This document shows positions 1 to 12,923 of a stretch of 64,000 nucleotides of DNA, piece by piece. This DNA is from Rotaria macrura (taxonomy: Eukaryota; Rotifera; Eurotatoria; Philodinida; Philodinidae), in the NCBI GenBank assembly GCA_900239685.1, contig OENT01000108.1, forward strand, positions 62,001-126,000, read 5' to 3'. Made by a program: the position numbers and the translations under genes. Numbering within the stretch: the first letter of the stretch is position 1; every line of letters starts with the position of its first letter. The notes beneath the pieces are model-generated. The model did not search any database. It was given only the letters and a program-made list of their open reading frames with translations, and had not been told where the DNA came from.

Positions 1-516
1 CTCAGTTAAAGACGATTTAAACATTTTTAGAACTAGAATGATCAGCTTGATTATATATCAAAATTTTATGACATTATTTCGTTTGGCAAAAGTTCGAAAT
101 TGTACTGCTTTTCTTTTTATCAGACCACAGAACGAATCAGACGATGAGAATGATAAAATAGTATCTATGAAATCGTGGATCATATATTTTAAAATTTTTG
201 CTCATTGACGCTCACTTTTATGAACGTTCAAAGTAATCAAAGTAGAGTGTATGGATGAGTGCCATTGTGGCTCTGTGTACAGATACAGAGTGTTAGTTTG
301 GACGAGAATTTAACTAGTACATGAATTGACGACACAAGAGAATGTCCACACTCACATCCTAGAAGAGAAAATTAATACAGATTTGTTCGTAATATTTTCT
401 TGTCTTTCATACATTTAGAGACAAATTCTTTTTGTGTTGCTTCCACTTTTATTATGATAAACATGATTATTTCTCGTCAAAGATTCTTATGATTAGAAAT
501 TTTCTTTTTTCTATTG
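1..516. other. AT-rich flank, no gene seen
   Basis: No convincing reading frame or structured RNA is visible. On the minus strand an AATAAA-like polyadenylation signal lies near 448-453, about 65 bases past the stop codon of the oxygenase gene, so part of this stretch is probably its 3' untranslated region. Confidence 0.5.
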
Positions 517-1977
517 TCAAATAAAAGCATATGTTTTCTGCCAAACGATGGAGACAATACAGCATAAAACGAAAGCACATGTTAGTACAGAAGTAAATGA
601 TATCGGTTGTCTCAATCGAAACAAAGCAATATCATATGTTTTTATTTTTCTACCACGTTTTTTATCATTATAACCGCAGGGACAATTATCGAGCGTTCGT
701 CTTATAGAATTACTTATCGATGTTCTATTACTCTTAAATAAAGCAAAATTACATAATTGATTGTTTAGAGCCGAATAGACGAAATAATGCAATCGTCTTT
801 TGCCACGTTCAATGATCCTTTCATTCAATAATTGACAATTTAGTGTAGTCAACCAGCTGCTAAATTGAAAGATTTTGAATAAGAGTTTTATGGTATATGA
901 ATGTAAACGATCTGCGATTGGTTCATGGATATCAAGTGCTCGAGAAAATTCTTTTCCTAACAATTGTTGAGATAGACCCATATGAAATTTGAAAGATATA
1001 GGCCACACCCCATGTCTATAGAGGGCCATCAATGAATGATGTGTCATATGTTTTGATATTTGAGACGGTGAATAATAATGATATAAAATTGATTCAGAAA
1101 TTATTCGAGCTAATTTATACGATGATAGATAATGAAGATATTCATCTTCAATTCCGATCAACCATCCAATATAACGCCATAAATGTAAGTAAGATTGTTT
1201 ATCATGGTTCGATATGTGAATGCCTATTCGTTCTTCCATACAATATAAAACACTGTATGAAAAACCAAGAAGTGTAATTAGTAAATCTTCTTGATTAATT
1301 GGTACTTGGTCAATCGATGATAGATTATATTTCATTATTCTATAGCGAATCATTCCATGTAGAAGACGAACACGAACAATATCCAAACATGTATGATCGA
1401 AATCGTCGACATCACCAGTGACAACATTCATAATCATTTGCAATGTTTCAGCCAATCGTTGATAGGTTAAAGTTAGATCGAACGATGATAGATAATATGT
1501 TTTCATTAAAACATCATTGAGTTGTTGAAAACCATAGCCAAATATTAATGTATAATGAAAGATGGATATAAGAACAATTGGAGTATGTTTTAAGAAAAAA
1601 TTTTGACCACACTGAATTTGTTCTCTATTGAACCACTCTGGTAGTTGTCGAATGTTTTTATCGAAATTTAAGAGAGTTGAAATTTTATATTTGCGATTGT
1701 TGACAGGTTCTTCTTTGCATGAACTAAGTTTTTGAATAAATACATATGTATCTTCATTATCCTGTAATTGTTCGCCGTACGCAAGGAAGAAATCATCAAT
1801 CAATCGATCGCCTAGTATTCGCCATTGATTAAGTTTTGTCGGTGGCAAATGTTCACAAGTCCAAATGAAAGTTTCATCATATATGGAAATCGATGTACCA
1901 ATTGTAGGATCAGATCGAAGAACAGGTTTGATTAAAATTGGATTGATTTCATCACAACTTATAAATGGACAAGACAT
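517..1977 (-). CDS. ER-bound oxygenase, mpaB/rubber-oxygenase (DUF2236) type, 486 aa
   Basis: A single open exon encodes a protein of the mpaB / latex-clearing-protein catalytic family. These are haem-dependent oxygenase-like all-helical proteins, often anchored in membranes. The family signature is visible at about residues 199-213 (DIVRVRLLHGMIRYR), which carries the conserved His (about 207), and at about 265-276 (LHLWRYIGWLIG). A hydrophobic stretch near residues 460-482 is followed by a short basic tail and suggests a C-terminal membrane anchor. The frame is open a further 15 codons upstream but has no ATG there; the ATG at 1977 sits in a good context (CCAAAA before it), so I take that start. 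Substrate cannot be read from sequence. Animal members are mostly uncharacterised and bdelloids have several copies. Family call is firm; biochemical role is unknown. Confidence 0.85.
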   Translation of the reverse strand: MSCPFISCDEINPILIKPVLRSDPTIGTSISIYDETFIWTCEHLPPTKLNQWRILGDRLIDDFFLAYGEQLQDNEDTYVFIQKLSSCKEEPVNNRKYKISTLLNFDKNIRQLPEWFNREQIQCGQNFFLKHTPIVLISIFHYTLIFGYGFQQLNDVLMKTYYLSSFDLTLTYQRLAETLQMIMNVVTGDVDDFDHTCLDIVRVRLLHGMIRYRIMKYNLSSIDQVPINQEDLLITLLGFSYSVLYCMEERIGIHISNHDKQSYLHLWRYIGWLIGIEDEYLHYLSSYKLARIISESILYHYYSPSQISKHMTHHSLMALYRHGVWPISFKFHMGLSQQLLGKEFSRALDIHEPIADRLHSYTIKLLFKIFQFSSWLTTLNCQLLNERIIERGKRRLHYFVYSALNNQLCNFALFKSNRTSISNSIRRTLDNCPCGYNDKKRGRKIKTYDIALFRLRQPISFTSVLTCAFVLCCIVSIVWQKTYAFI

Positions 1978-2833
1978 ATTTTTGGTACTATCGTGATACA
2001 AATTTTTTACTAAACACAACAAATACGAGTACTACGCCACATGAGCTGCATATTGCTGCCGTGTGTTGAAAAGAATAACTTTTCCTTCTTGCTTAGTTTG
2101 AGGACAATAGTGATTTTACTCCATTCTCTATCTATGATTTTCTTCCTATTCCAAATGAAGAAACGCATGCTTTGATGTCTCGGGAAAATGTCAGAGAGAA
2201 AGAAAAACAAAGCATTCTACCCATTGGCACATGGCTAGCATCAATATAAATAGTTACATCCAATCTATTTCGAAACAGATGCCGATAGCAACTGCTGAAT
2301 AAAAAATCAACAATATTTTTTGTCACATAATTTTCCTTGACGAACATAGTAAAGTTAAAAAAATACCATAATAAAACAGTAAAGAGTGAATCATTCCACA
2401 AGCTCATCAATGAAATTAAATAGATGTTGAGCACAACTTCTATTCATATGTCAAAAATATTCTTTAATACAGAGACGTACAAGAATGTATGCATTCTTGA
2501 AGAATATCGATCGGTTAGAAGAAAACATAACATGTATGCATTTTATTCTGTACATTTGTAATGCTTCTCTTTCGCATTAATTTAAAAGTAAAATACCTCA
2601 ATGGAAAAGTAGAACAATCTTCTGAATGGATCTTATTTGATATCAAATAAACAACTGACAACAAATTGAAACTTTTGTTTGTATCCTTAATTGAGCAAGC
2701 AGTTCAAATAAAAATAAAATAGGTTAAACTGGATGAAATAAGTTCTCAATCAAGTGAGAGAGGGTTGGGGGAACTAATGTAGCTTTTGATCTTTCCACTC
2801 ACACCCACACCCTAATATGAGAATATAACAGCT
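1978..2833. other. Intergenic spacer, no gene seen
   Basis: The short open frames here have no recognisable domain, splice structure or codon pattern. The stretch separates the minus-strand oxygenase from the plus-strand SecA-like relic, so it probably holds the oxygenase promoter and the former 5' region of the relic. Confidence 0.4.
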
Positions 2834-5340
2834 GTGCTCTTGTCAACGAATGAATACAATGTTCGTATTGCGTTTGGGAATCGACAAAGAACTGTACTCA
2901 CGAGACAACAAATACCATCAAATCTTTTGATAGCTTTAGCTTGGTTACTAAGGGCTCGTGGTAATATGACTATAACAATACTTGTGGACACATTGAAAAA
3001 TGTCATTGAACTGAACTGTGCTATTAGCGAAGTAATCAAGAATATTTCTACATTTTTCAGACTGAGCAGTAGACTAGAAATAAATCGTGCTGAAACGTGA
3101 GACGCTTAAAATTTTATTCGAAAATTTAAACAATGAAAAATGAAGCTATCGTTCCACTTCAGTATGCTGCTCGAGATTAGCCATTACCAGTAGAGATAGT
3201 TTCGAATTTTTGCCGATCAGTTTTCTCAAAACTCATGAAATGGCATAGAGAAGCTTTTGAGCTATTCGATATCAATTTTTGCAACAGCGTGTAGAGGATT
3301 CAACGGAATCCTTAGAAACTATTCGAACTCGACAAGTAATCGATTATGAAAAATTATACCAACTGAAAACATTCGATTAACATCTTGTTGTTTGCGATCA
3401 TTTTGATTCGACCGTTTTGATCTGCCACAAGAACGATAGTCTCGAGAGTGTTTATTCATCGATTTATTGGCTGGATGCTAGAGCAACATGTCTAATCAAA
3501 TCGTATCGGTTCTATCAAGAATCAAGTTCCCTTTATCAGTATAATAACTATGATCTCTACATTGATAAGCATGATATAATTGTACAGGAACATATTCTTT
3601 AGATTTTATAACCATCATCAAGTGAAAGAGATAGGTTATGGCCGGCAAATCTCAGTCGATGTTTTGTTCAAGATAAACTCGAAGAATGTCTAAGCAATCT
3701 GACGTATCCTAAAGCAGTGATCACTCATCTTGTCGATTGTATCGCAAAACAAGTAATCCTTCAGCTGATTTAATCGAATCTTTCTTTCGAATTGTGCGTG
3801 AATCTCACCATGTCACCGTTTTTCTCGACATAATTAAAGAACATCGGATTATTCATGATGAACTCATTAAACGTTTTTCTTGAGTATCAAGCACCATAGA
3901 TTTCAGGTCTTCATCCAAACAAATGAGACTGACCATTTTGAACCAGATACTTATACGTATAATATTGGACTAATCTTCAAGATCAATCGCTTTACCTCGT
4001 ACTTACCTATATGAATTACTCGAACTAGGATGAATGCTTGAGAAATTGAATAAAGTTTAATTGATGTACAAAATTCTTTCTCAATTTATTGTGAGTTCGA
4101 GAATTACGTATATTATAGTATAAGATGAACGACAACGCAGCACATACACTCAACAAAATTTTCTCTATGGAAGATGTTTCATTGTGGTCATGTTCAATGC
4201 ATGATCATATCTTCGAAAATCGTCTCGGTTCGATTAGTTTAGACAAAAACAATTCCAGAATGATTGGAGAACATTGATCATGTGAGTGGACATTTAATTC
4301 AAAATGCTGACCGACAAAGAAAATGAATGGTCATATCTATTGTAGCTGTGATCAGAGCCCTGCAAGAACATGTGGATATTTTTACAAGTTCGATTATATT
4401 AGCCAAAGAGGATGCGTCTGAGTGGAAAAATTTTACGCTATGTTTGACTTAGTTGAATCACAGCAGCAATGACCAGAAGAATTATGTAACAGAACCAAAA
4501 TCTTTCTATGAACAAAGAAAAATTTATGGAAATTTCAGTCAATGTCAATTGATATTCTGCGTGATGAATTCAATCTAATAAAGACAGGTGAAGATCGACG
4601 TAATGATGTAATTATCATTGATCAAGCATAAATAGAATGCTTGTGAATGAAAATAATATCATCGCTCTGTCTCGATGATAATTTATTTGGTATGGAATAG
4701 CGAAGTCCGTTACTATACGGAATCTAACAATTAGTTAATAGAAACGCTGATTCAGTAGTAAATGTAAAGATGTGCTTGTTGAAAAGGTCAACAATATGTT
4801 TGAGAATTCCTCGTCATTTAAACAGTTCAATAATCAAAAACGATGAAATGCTTACTAAACGTATTATGCCTATTGATTATTTGAATACAGGTGTCATCCA
4901 ATGTAGTACAACGTGAATCGATGGTCTGCATCGTTTCCTCCAAATCAAACATGACCTGAAGATGGCTCATCTTACTGTGACTACAAATTATTAGTCTAAT
5001 CTTGATCTAGTTACCTTTTTTAAAGATAAAACGAATGGATTTAGTGGTACACTTGGTTCAACAGATGCTCGAGATTTTCTAAGAAAAATCTATCATGCCG
5101 ATATAATATCCCATACCACCGTTCAAAACGTAAGCGTCACTTTTCATTGAATCCAGATGGGCATAGACTGATGATGCATGGCTGCATAAAATTGTTCGAA
5201 GTACAATCGCTCATGTAAGCAAAAAGCTACTTTGTTTCAGTAACTAAAGTGTAGAGAATTTGCATATTCTTTTCGAAACAAACATGCGCAGTTCAATTCA
5301 CTATTCAAGACCTGCTTATACATAATTTGATGAAACATAT
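2834..5340 (+). pseudogene. Decayed SecA-like DEAD-type ATPase gene
   Basis: Fragments in changing frames match, in the right order, the SecA-like ATPase family that many invertebrates, bdelloids especially, carry. An upstream helical region is open at 2834-3097 and again at 3629-3772 and 3746-3880. At 4330-4453 the frame reads EHVDIFTSS followed by LAKEDASEWKNF, the counterpart of SecA HVVTVNDYLAQRDAE. At about 4549-4628 it reads DILRDEFNL, then VIIIDQA where the DEAD-box Asp-Glu is expected. At about 4640-4670 MLVNENN follows. At about 5037-5110 GFSGTLGSTDARDFL corresponds to the SecA motif around Gly-Met-Thr-Gly-Thr. Stops and frameshifts occur every 100-200 bases and the Walker A motif is not recognisable, so the gene is dead. 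The family is related to bacterial SecA; its job in animals is unknown. The outer limits are approximate. Confidence 0.75.
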
Positions 5341-6357
5341 TAAACTGTTCATATTATCATACGCACCCAAAATTGGACATACGTTTAAATGCATATTATT
5401 TATTCAAAAGCGATCATCTAGTTGCATGTCGACGCTTTATGTAGAGTCAATAACATCAATATAATCTTAAAGGATATACGCATGTACATAGGTGCATGAA
5501 TTCAGTATTGTTTGTATTTATGAACGTGTTCAGTTACAAAAACAACAATAATCACATTGAAATGCATTTCAGTGCGTTTGAAGTCTGTCCCAATAAGAGA
5601 TGCGTCAAAATGCGTTTTATGGTTAAATGGGTGAGGGATTATGTCGGAGTCTCTTTATTTGTATCAATAACTACATTCACGACATTTTGGAGATAAATTC
5701 TTGTATGAAGAAAATTGAATATGATATATTAACACATGCCGACGTTAAATATAAGTGTTGTGACTGTATGCCGAAATATATTCTCTGCGATTGTCTTGCA
5801 TCTATAGCTCATGATTTATAAGAAATAAAAATATAATTTATCTAGACTCATATATAAAAATATTATAAGTCATGTAATATTCTCGTATGTTTTATTTTCG
5901 TCATATAATCAAAAACAAAAAAGAAGGTCATATGTGCGTGATGGAAGTTAGAGATTTCAAGATAAACCAACACTGTCGGACCTCCATGCATTACCCGAAT
6001 CGAATAGTGTGTTAACTTGAAAACCAATTGATATTGAGTAATAACAGTGTCACATAGAAACAGAACGCAAAAGTACGTTGTCTTATGAAAGATACTTCTT
6101 TTCAAACTACATGTCACATTCTATACGTAATTACTCAACATCCACTATGTTGTAATAAAGATAACAAGTGTTTCTGAATACGACAACAAAAGGTTCGATA
6201 CTGTCAACTTATCGTTGAATGGATTGTGTTTTATAAATTCCCATGGCTCTAATAAAACTTCAGGGTTTTGCATTGATATTAGGTTATTTTACAGATGTAA
6301 CGATACTTCTAAAATTAAGGATCATTTGATATTTCAAAAATATCTCACGGAAACAAA
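5341..6357. other. Spacer, no supported gene
   Basis: Overlapping plus-strand frames at 5496-5821 and a minus-strand frame at 5863-6117 are open for 60-85 codons. They have no motif, no good start context and no splice logic, so I do not call them genes. The plus frame at 5627-5821 is Cys-rich near its end (CCDCM, LCDCL), which could be chance. Confidence 0.3.
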
Positions 6358-9300
6358 ATGATGTCAGCTCAAGTATCTATTTTCAATTCTCCACAAACTC
6401 ATATAGAATTCATGCGAATACTGCCAGGAACAATTCATAGACTCGAAGAAAAACAAAAAGTAAGAAAGCTGTCTATATTCCTAATACAGAATCCGTGAAT
6501 ACTTTTAATATCTTCGGTCTAGAGTTTATCGTTTTAGACAATGTCGAAGTCATTTGTCCGCATATTAAAGCAAGCTTTTTCTGATCTAGTACGAAACATA
6601 TCTTGTCCAAAGAAAGTCTTACAGTAGCAAATCAAAATCCATGTGATTAATGTTTCAGAAAATATGTATAACGATGAGCAAAGTTAGTACCATAAAATGA
6701 TGGCTCGTACTCAATAAAATGACCTATTAGTTATCAATAGAAAACAAATTGGCAAACAATAATTTTGTTGGTTGAGTTACGTCGTTTTTTATTGAAGGAT
6801 TCAGATGAGAAAAGCGAAAAGACGCTATCTTTAGGAAAACAGAAAACAAGTTAAATGTCACTTTTATTTGAAAGTTAGATTTTTTGAGTTTTCCTTTTTT
6901 CTGATATCGTCTTTATAGAATTGAAAGATGAATTTTTTGAAACTAAAATCCAGTGAATGTCCTATAAAATATATTAGAAATTTTTGAAATACTATGATAA
7001 CAACTATTCTTAAAGCCAGCCGCCACCCTTATTATACTACTGTAGATTATTGTTCGAATAAATTTGCTTTATTGCAACAAACTTCAAGAATCATTTAAAA
7101 AATAAGAACAAAACTGAATCATTTTCAATTCACCTACACTTGCCAAAAAATGTAGGTCATCATACCTTTTTGGAAAATAAGATGAGCTTCGATCGATCTT
7201 TTATCCAGATATTATATAGCTTTTGACGAATATATTCCAAAACTTAATGAGTTGATGGCTACACTAAAAGTTGAAAGATTCAACGATTCTTTTCTTTGAA
7301 AGCGAAAGATAATATTCTCGAATTTTTCGTCATAATTCAGTAATAGTAGAATCTATCGACTAATAGATTTAAATATTCGAAAGAGCATTTTAGGAAAAGT
7401 CTATTGAAATAAAAATCGACAACAACGATGAATGTCTGACGGGTTTGTGAAACTGGAATTTCGTACTCGAAAATCGTTTGCTCAGTATTTGCCTAGATTT
7501 TGATCATTCGATATAGATAATTGTTTTCCTTCAACTCACATAAAACTTACATCACCATTCTGCTCTCTCTAAAGTTTAGATAGTTTGATAGAAAATCCGA
7601 ATTTCAATTCATATTTGAAATCAATTCTCAATAAGAATTAATCACTAATAGTTAGTTGTACTTAGGTCAGTAACAATTTTCCGTTATTGAGTGTGTTCTT
7701 TTTTACTGATGGTTTGGAATATTTATCAGAAAGTTATACGGAGATGTGTAGAACCTACCCGTGAGCTCGTACGACTGTGCGGGGACATTTTTTGAAACAT
7801 ATGTTTCGCTCCGAGGAAGAAATCTACAGTTTTCCAAATAAATCTTGATTCATTTGTATACTTCCATCGATACAATCTTGTATTCTTTTCTGTCTTTTAT
7901 TTTCGCTAAATCTTGAAAGAGCCAGCTGTTTCTTTCTCTTAGTGTGAATATCGTCTGCTTTTTTCACTCTGATCATGCATCTCACTGCTTTTCTTCAAGT
8001 CTTCTCGGTTACGCATAATTATGATGTAGAATACACTATTTATTTTCCTCTCTTTTCGTTTTGTTCTCCCACTATTAGCATGTCAGTACTTGTCGTCTTT
8101 TCTGTTATGTTACTACATATAGTTATTATTGTTGTGTGTGTCTGTATAAAGTTGCAAGACTACTAGGATAGCTAATATATACAGGCATAGGGTAGATAAC
8201 GAGTAAGACGATTCTTATCTACACGCAAATATTTTCTGTCCTCAAGTTTCAGAAAACATATTCACAATGATCGTTCATTACAATACTGTTCATTAGATGA
8301 CGAAGTAAGAGCACCTTGGAATGCACCACCAATACATTTAGCTGATTTATTTATCTCAAGTTCACTCAATGATTCGTTTAGGCATACGAAAGATAGGCGA
8401 TGGTTATTTTATTAAAAAATTGTGAATAATATCAAGTTTCGAAACTTGTTTCTCCTATAATTCAGTTGTTTTAAACGGTTTACATAAAGTGGAAATAGAA
8501 AGATTACCTGAACCACACGATATTGAGTACTAACATTTCGTTTGCAAATTGTTTTCGCAACGTGTCAAGGAGTAGCAGCTGATTTTTTCTAACATACATC
8601 TTAAACGAAAATAACTCGTTGTTTCATTCAGTATTTTTGGCGGGGGAAATTTTCATGCGAAAACGTTCCGCACAGGGAAAATGTTTATTTTAGCAGCAGA
8701 TTCTGTATCTCTGGTCATACCTAATAGTTTTAATTAAAATATGATTATTTAGTTGTGAATTATGAGAAATGCTTTCGGTAATTGTATTAATTCTAATTTT
8801 TTTAAATCTAGAATGAAAGAAAAAACCATGTAATGTATCTATTTTGTATATGTGCATATTGAAACATTTCAAATCATCTGAAATTCCGTAGTTGTTTCAG
8901 TTTTTTCTTGAACTCCTCTCATAATCAAAGGTACAGAAGGGAGATCATAATGGAGCGTTAGTCAATTTAAGTTTTTCATTTTGACATAGATAAACTATTA
9001 CTGCCAGGCTTTGGAAGAGTAATAAATAATTGGATCCCCATAGAATCATTGTTCAAACATGTGGATAGAACATCGTTGATGGATCTATGCACACTTTGAT
9101 CGAGTATGATATTCAATTAAGGTGAAATCGAAATGATGCTGGATAAAAACAATTTTTCATAATGTCGATATCAAAAAGAAATATTTTCTGAGGAAAGATA
9201 CTTCGTCTTAATTTACTAGTCATATTCTTCGTATTATTACTGAATTTGTTTCCCTGTATGAATCGCGAAATAAATCCACATATGTGGATAAGTAAATAAC

Positions 9301-12300
9301 TTCTATATAATCTAGTGATTGCATGCAGGAGTATTTCTTTTTAATACAAGATATATTATGCATAAAATGATGGGATATTAATCGATGTCTTGTGTTACAC
9401 TTTATCAACTAGAATTAAGTCAGAAATGTCACAGAATTATTTTGAATGGATTAAAATAGGTATGTAAAAAATTTTATACTCAGGTAGTATAAATGAAGTT
9501 TTTCAATAGCACTCTGGTGATCAGAATAAAATTTAAGTATAATCAGAGTTTATTTCTGAAAGAGTCTTCCTAATCTCTGACACATTATTTCCTCGTCATT
9601 TTACTTGATGATCATTCTGCTTTAGAGAAGAACATTGTATGCAATGTTTAAATGAACTACAATCGTTATCGTTAAGCTGCAGTAGCGAGAGACTAATACA
9701 TGATTAAGTCCTAAATGTCTATACACTGTGGTCAGAGTCTGAAGACCAGATCATTATGAAAGAAAACACCCAGTGAGATAGAATACATGGTAAACACTAT
9801 ATTTATGCTTTATAAGACGTCATATTTGAAAATATCTTCATCAGCTATTTATTTGCTCCAATAGCATAGGTCAGACTGTTCGCTAATTCAATAAAATATG
9901 AAGTATGAGCAGCACAATAGCAGTACTATGTTTGTGTCAGATAATGATACAATAATATACGGTATATTTAATTTTTAAAACAAAATTCTTTGGTAAAATT
10001 CAGCATTTAACGATCAGAATTAAAGGACGTGCTCGCTTATCTACAATGATGGATTTATTTGGCAATCAATTCAAGCAACTAGAAAATGTGGCAAACGATA
10101 GACATTCAATAGATTTACTTGTAGGATTTACATCTGTCCAGAGTTTTTTTGGACTACCAACAGTATCTTTCTTTAGAATGTTTAACTGAGCTCTCATAAT
10201 TCACTGGAAAACAATTTTTGAACGAATTCAGAGACCTTATTTAGAAATAATTAGTCAACTAAATTGAACATCAAATTATTGCTTATAAGTCTATTGCCAT
10301 CTGATGATCTAATTATTTGTATCACTGAAGATGAATGCTGTTTCGTGCGTACTATAGCACCTCTAAAAATACCGATGCGCATCTACGGTGTTAAATCTAA
10401 TCAGAATTCATCGTTGTGTTTGTGACGTATTTCAATGTCTAGCAAAAAACCAAAAGAAAACTCACCTAAGAATAATAAAGGAAAAGTGATACTCCTAATA
10501 GATTAGAGAATAGCAAAAGCGTCTCCTTCGCAGTGTTGTTTTGTCCATCAACATATTGTGTACAATAAAAAAAATGATCAACTCTGCAGCTTTTCACCGT
10601 CATACTTCGAAGAATGAATGAAGTTTAAATTACTCAACGCACACTAGAAAAAATGCTAGTTATTCTAGTGGTGACAACACATTTTTTATGAATGAACAAC
10701 TAGTTTCTTCTATCGAAAATGGAGTTTTATTAAAACTATACATTGAGTAGATTCTCAATCTATCAAGAGATCATAGCGTATTTTCATAGTCGAGGAAATA
10801 CTTGTTGTATCATCCAATCTTCCGAATCTAGCCATAGAGTGATATGACTTTCATCATAGTTCACAAAACTAAAAATAAAACGTCTGTATCTTCTACTAAA
10901 CAAATTATATTCCGAAGCTAGACAACATTTTCCTGTTTATCAATAAAGCCTTTTAACATCTTATCTATATTCTCTTGAAATGAGTCACATAAATATTATG
11001 TTGAATTAATATCTTGTTAAATTCTTTTTCAATATTCATTCATCGATTTGATCAATTACTATATTTAATACGGAGTAAAGATAGATTTTACCCTGCAGGA
11101 TAGGAGAAAAAAACATATTTTTAGGGAAATTTTAATAGCAGTTGGTCATAATCGATTATTGGATCGTAATAATGTTCGAATTGAATTATATGGATACGAA
11201 AAACTATACTGTTATCGACTATAGGATAAAATTCATAATAGCAAGCATTTAAAAATATCTCTATATTGTTGTAGCTACTTATCATCCACAATTCTCATGT
11301 AAACTTGTGCAGAAATTTGCTGTTTGCAACTCGTCAACTGTGAATATACTCGTTTAAGCAATCATGTGAAAAGAAGATGAATGAAATGAATTTCAATTGT
11401 CTAGATAAGTATTTATGATGAATAAAAAGATTACATCAATCATCACAAAGTCGTTACATAAAAGAGTGCACATTCATCGGAATTCAATGTAGCATAGGAA
11501 AGTTCTATATATTTGATGGAACGCATCTATCATATCCATGAAATTCAAAATAGAGGTTTCACCAATGACGTATGAGGGATACCAGTGAAGTACGAGACAA
11601 TCACTCCTAACGTTGCCTAAATCTGGCAGTCGGATATTATAGATAAATTTTGAATCTAAAGCAACTCTATCTCTAACGATTGAAATTAATCTGCTTTGAA
11701 CACTTCATATTATTTTGATGCAAAGCTGCAAATGGAATGGGATGACTTTCGTTACCATGAAAAATTTCAAACTTTTTTCATTGAAATATAGTTTCAGCAA
11801 GTACTTTATAGGAACGTTGGGTGCTAGAATTAATTAAACTTTCATCGTTAATCTGATTCCTTGAAAACAAAATAAGCTCTTTGTTGACATTTTTCTACTA
11901 TACACAATAAGAAGCTTTGACGTCGTTTTCAGAATTTTACATAATGAAAACTGAAGTATTATTTGGAGTTACATATGTCTCTTAATAGTTTATATTTTTA
12001 ACACGTTTCTTCATAAACATTGAATGATTATCGGAATAAAGAGACATAACTGTAAAGATTGTTTCATTTAAATCGATTTTCGACATTTGTTTTGTGTAAG
12101 CTTTCTTTGAAAATGAAGTAATGCATATACAACAGGTTTTTGAAAATTATACAGAACTCCAAGTGTTATCTGTTTCATCACAGTTCACCAAGATTGAAAG
12201 AGATCTATTAAAATGCACCATAGTCTATGAAAAATTTTCTGATAATTCTTAGCAGTACGGAAAACTAGCAAAACTCATCGGAAATTGATAATTCATGATA

Positions 12301-12923
12301 AAAATTGCGATGAAAACAGTGTTACTTTACTTTCTTAAGCGTAGAGACGTGCAAGTGGAATTTTCTAAGAGAGAAATAAAAGATAGGTTCTATCTGAATC
12401 TAACAAAACCAGATTTTAATGGATTTGAGGAATTCTCTATCTCATTCACGGTAGTTCGTCAAAATCCTAATATCCTAGATTTGCAATTTCATTCTTTGAG
12501 AAACCAATACCATGTATGTGACTAGTATAAAACTTTAATGTCATATAAACTGATCTGAATGTCCCCAGATAGAGGAAACTGAGATGATTGAAGTACAAAA
12601 AAAAGCTGCAGAAGTCATTCGAGAGAGAACAAAGATGTCCTCATTTTCAATTCTTCAGAAAGATACGTTTGTAGAACTTTTTAAGCCTCTAATAGGTTCT
12701 ATCTTTTACTTGATTACAAAACTTGTCATTCACGAAAATTTGGTTATAACAACCGAGTTATATTAATTATTTAGTCATTCGCTAGATTAAGCTCAAGGCT
12801 AAGCTTCGATCTATAGCCATAACGAATAATCTTATCGTTTTCAGGGAATCTATATACAGATGCTTGAAGATTTAAAAAGTCGTGCGTTATTTAACAAAAA
12901 TCGATCGATAAAAGAATAAATAA
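6358..12923 (+). pseudogene. String of decayed coding fragments, family unknown
   Basis: Across 6.5 kb of the plus strand, short stretches read like real protein but are separated by stops and frame changes. Examples are 6361 (SIFNSPQTHIEFMRILPG), 6763 (LLVELRRFLLKDSDEK), 7100 (SIHLHLPKNVGHHTFLENK), 7447 (KLEFRTRKSFAQYLPRF), 8300 (APWNAPPIHLADLFISSS), 8998 (LPGFGRVINNWIPIESLF), 10030 (ARLSTMMDLFGNQFKQL), 10290 (DDLIICITEDECCFVR), 11150 (LLDRNNVRIELYGYEKL), 12180 (SSQFTKIERDLLKCTI), 12310-12525, 12570-12690 and 12846 (YIQMLEDLKSRALF, directly after a splice-acceptor-like TTTTCAG). All lie on one strand. They may belong to one very large dead gene or to several neighbours. I do not recognise the family. 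Similarity in strand and state of decay to the SecA-like relic suggests that the whole 2.8-12.9 kb block lost function. Confidence 0.35.

Noticed and set aside
1978-2022. Upstream extension of the oxygenase frame
   Set aside because: The frame is open but begins at TTG; the first ATG is at 1977 in good context.
2797-2815. CACACCCACACCC as a telomere-like (TGTGGG) repeat
   Set aside because: Fewer than two units, no array.
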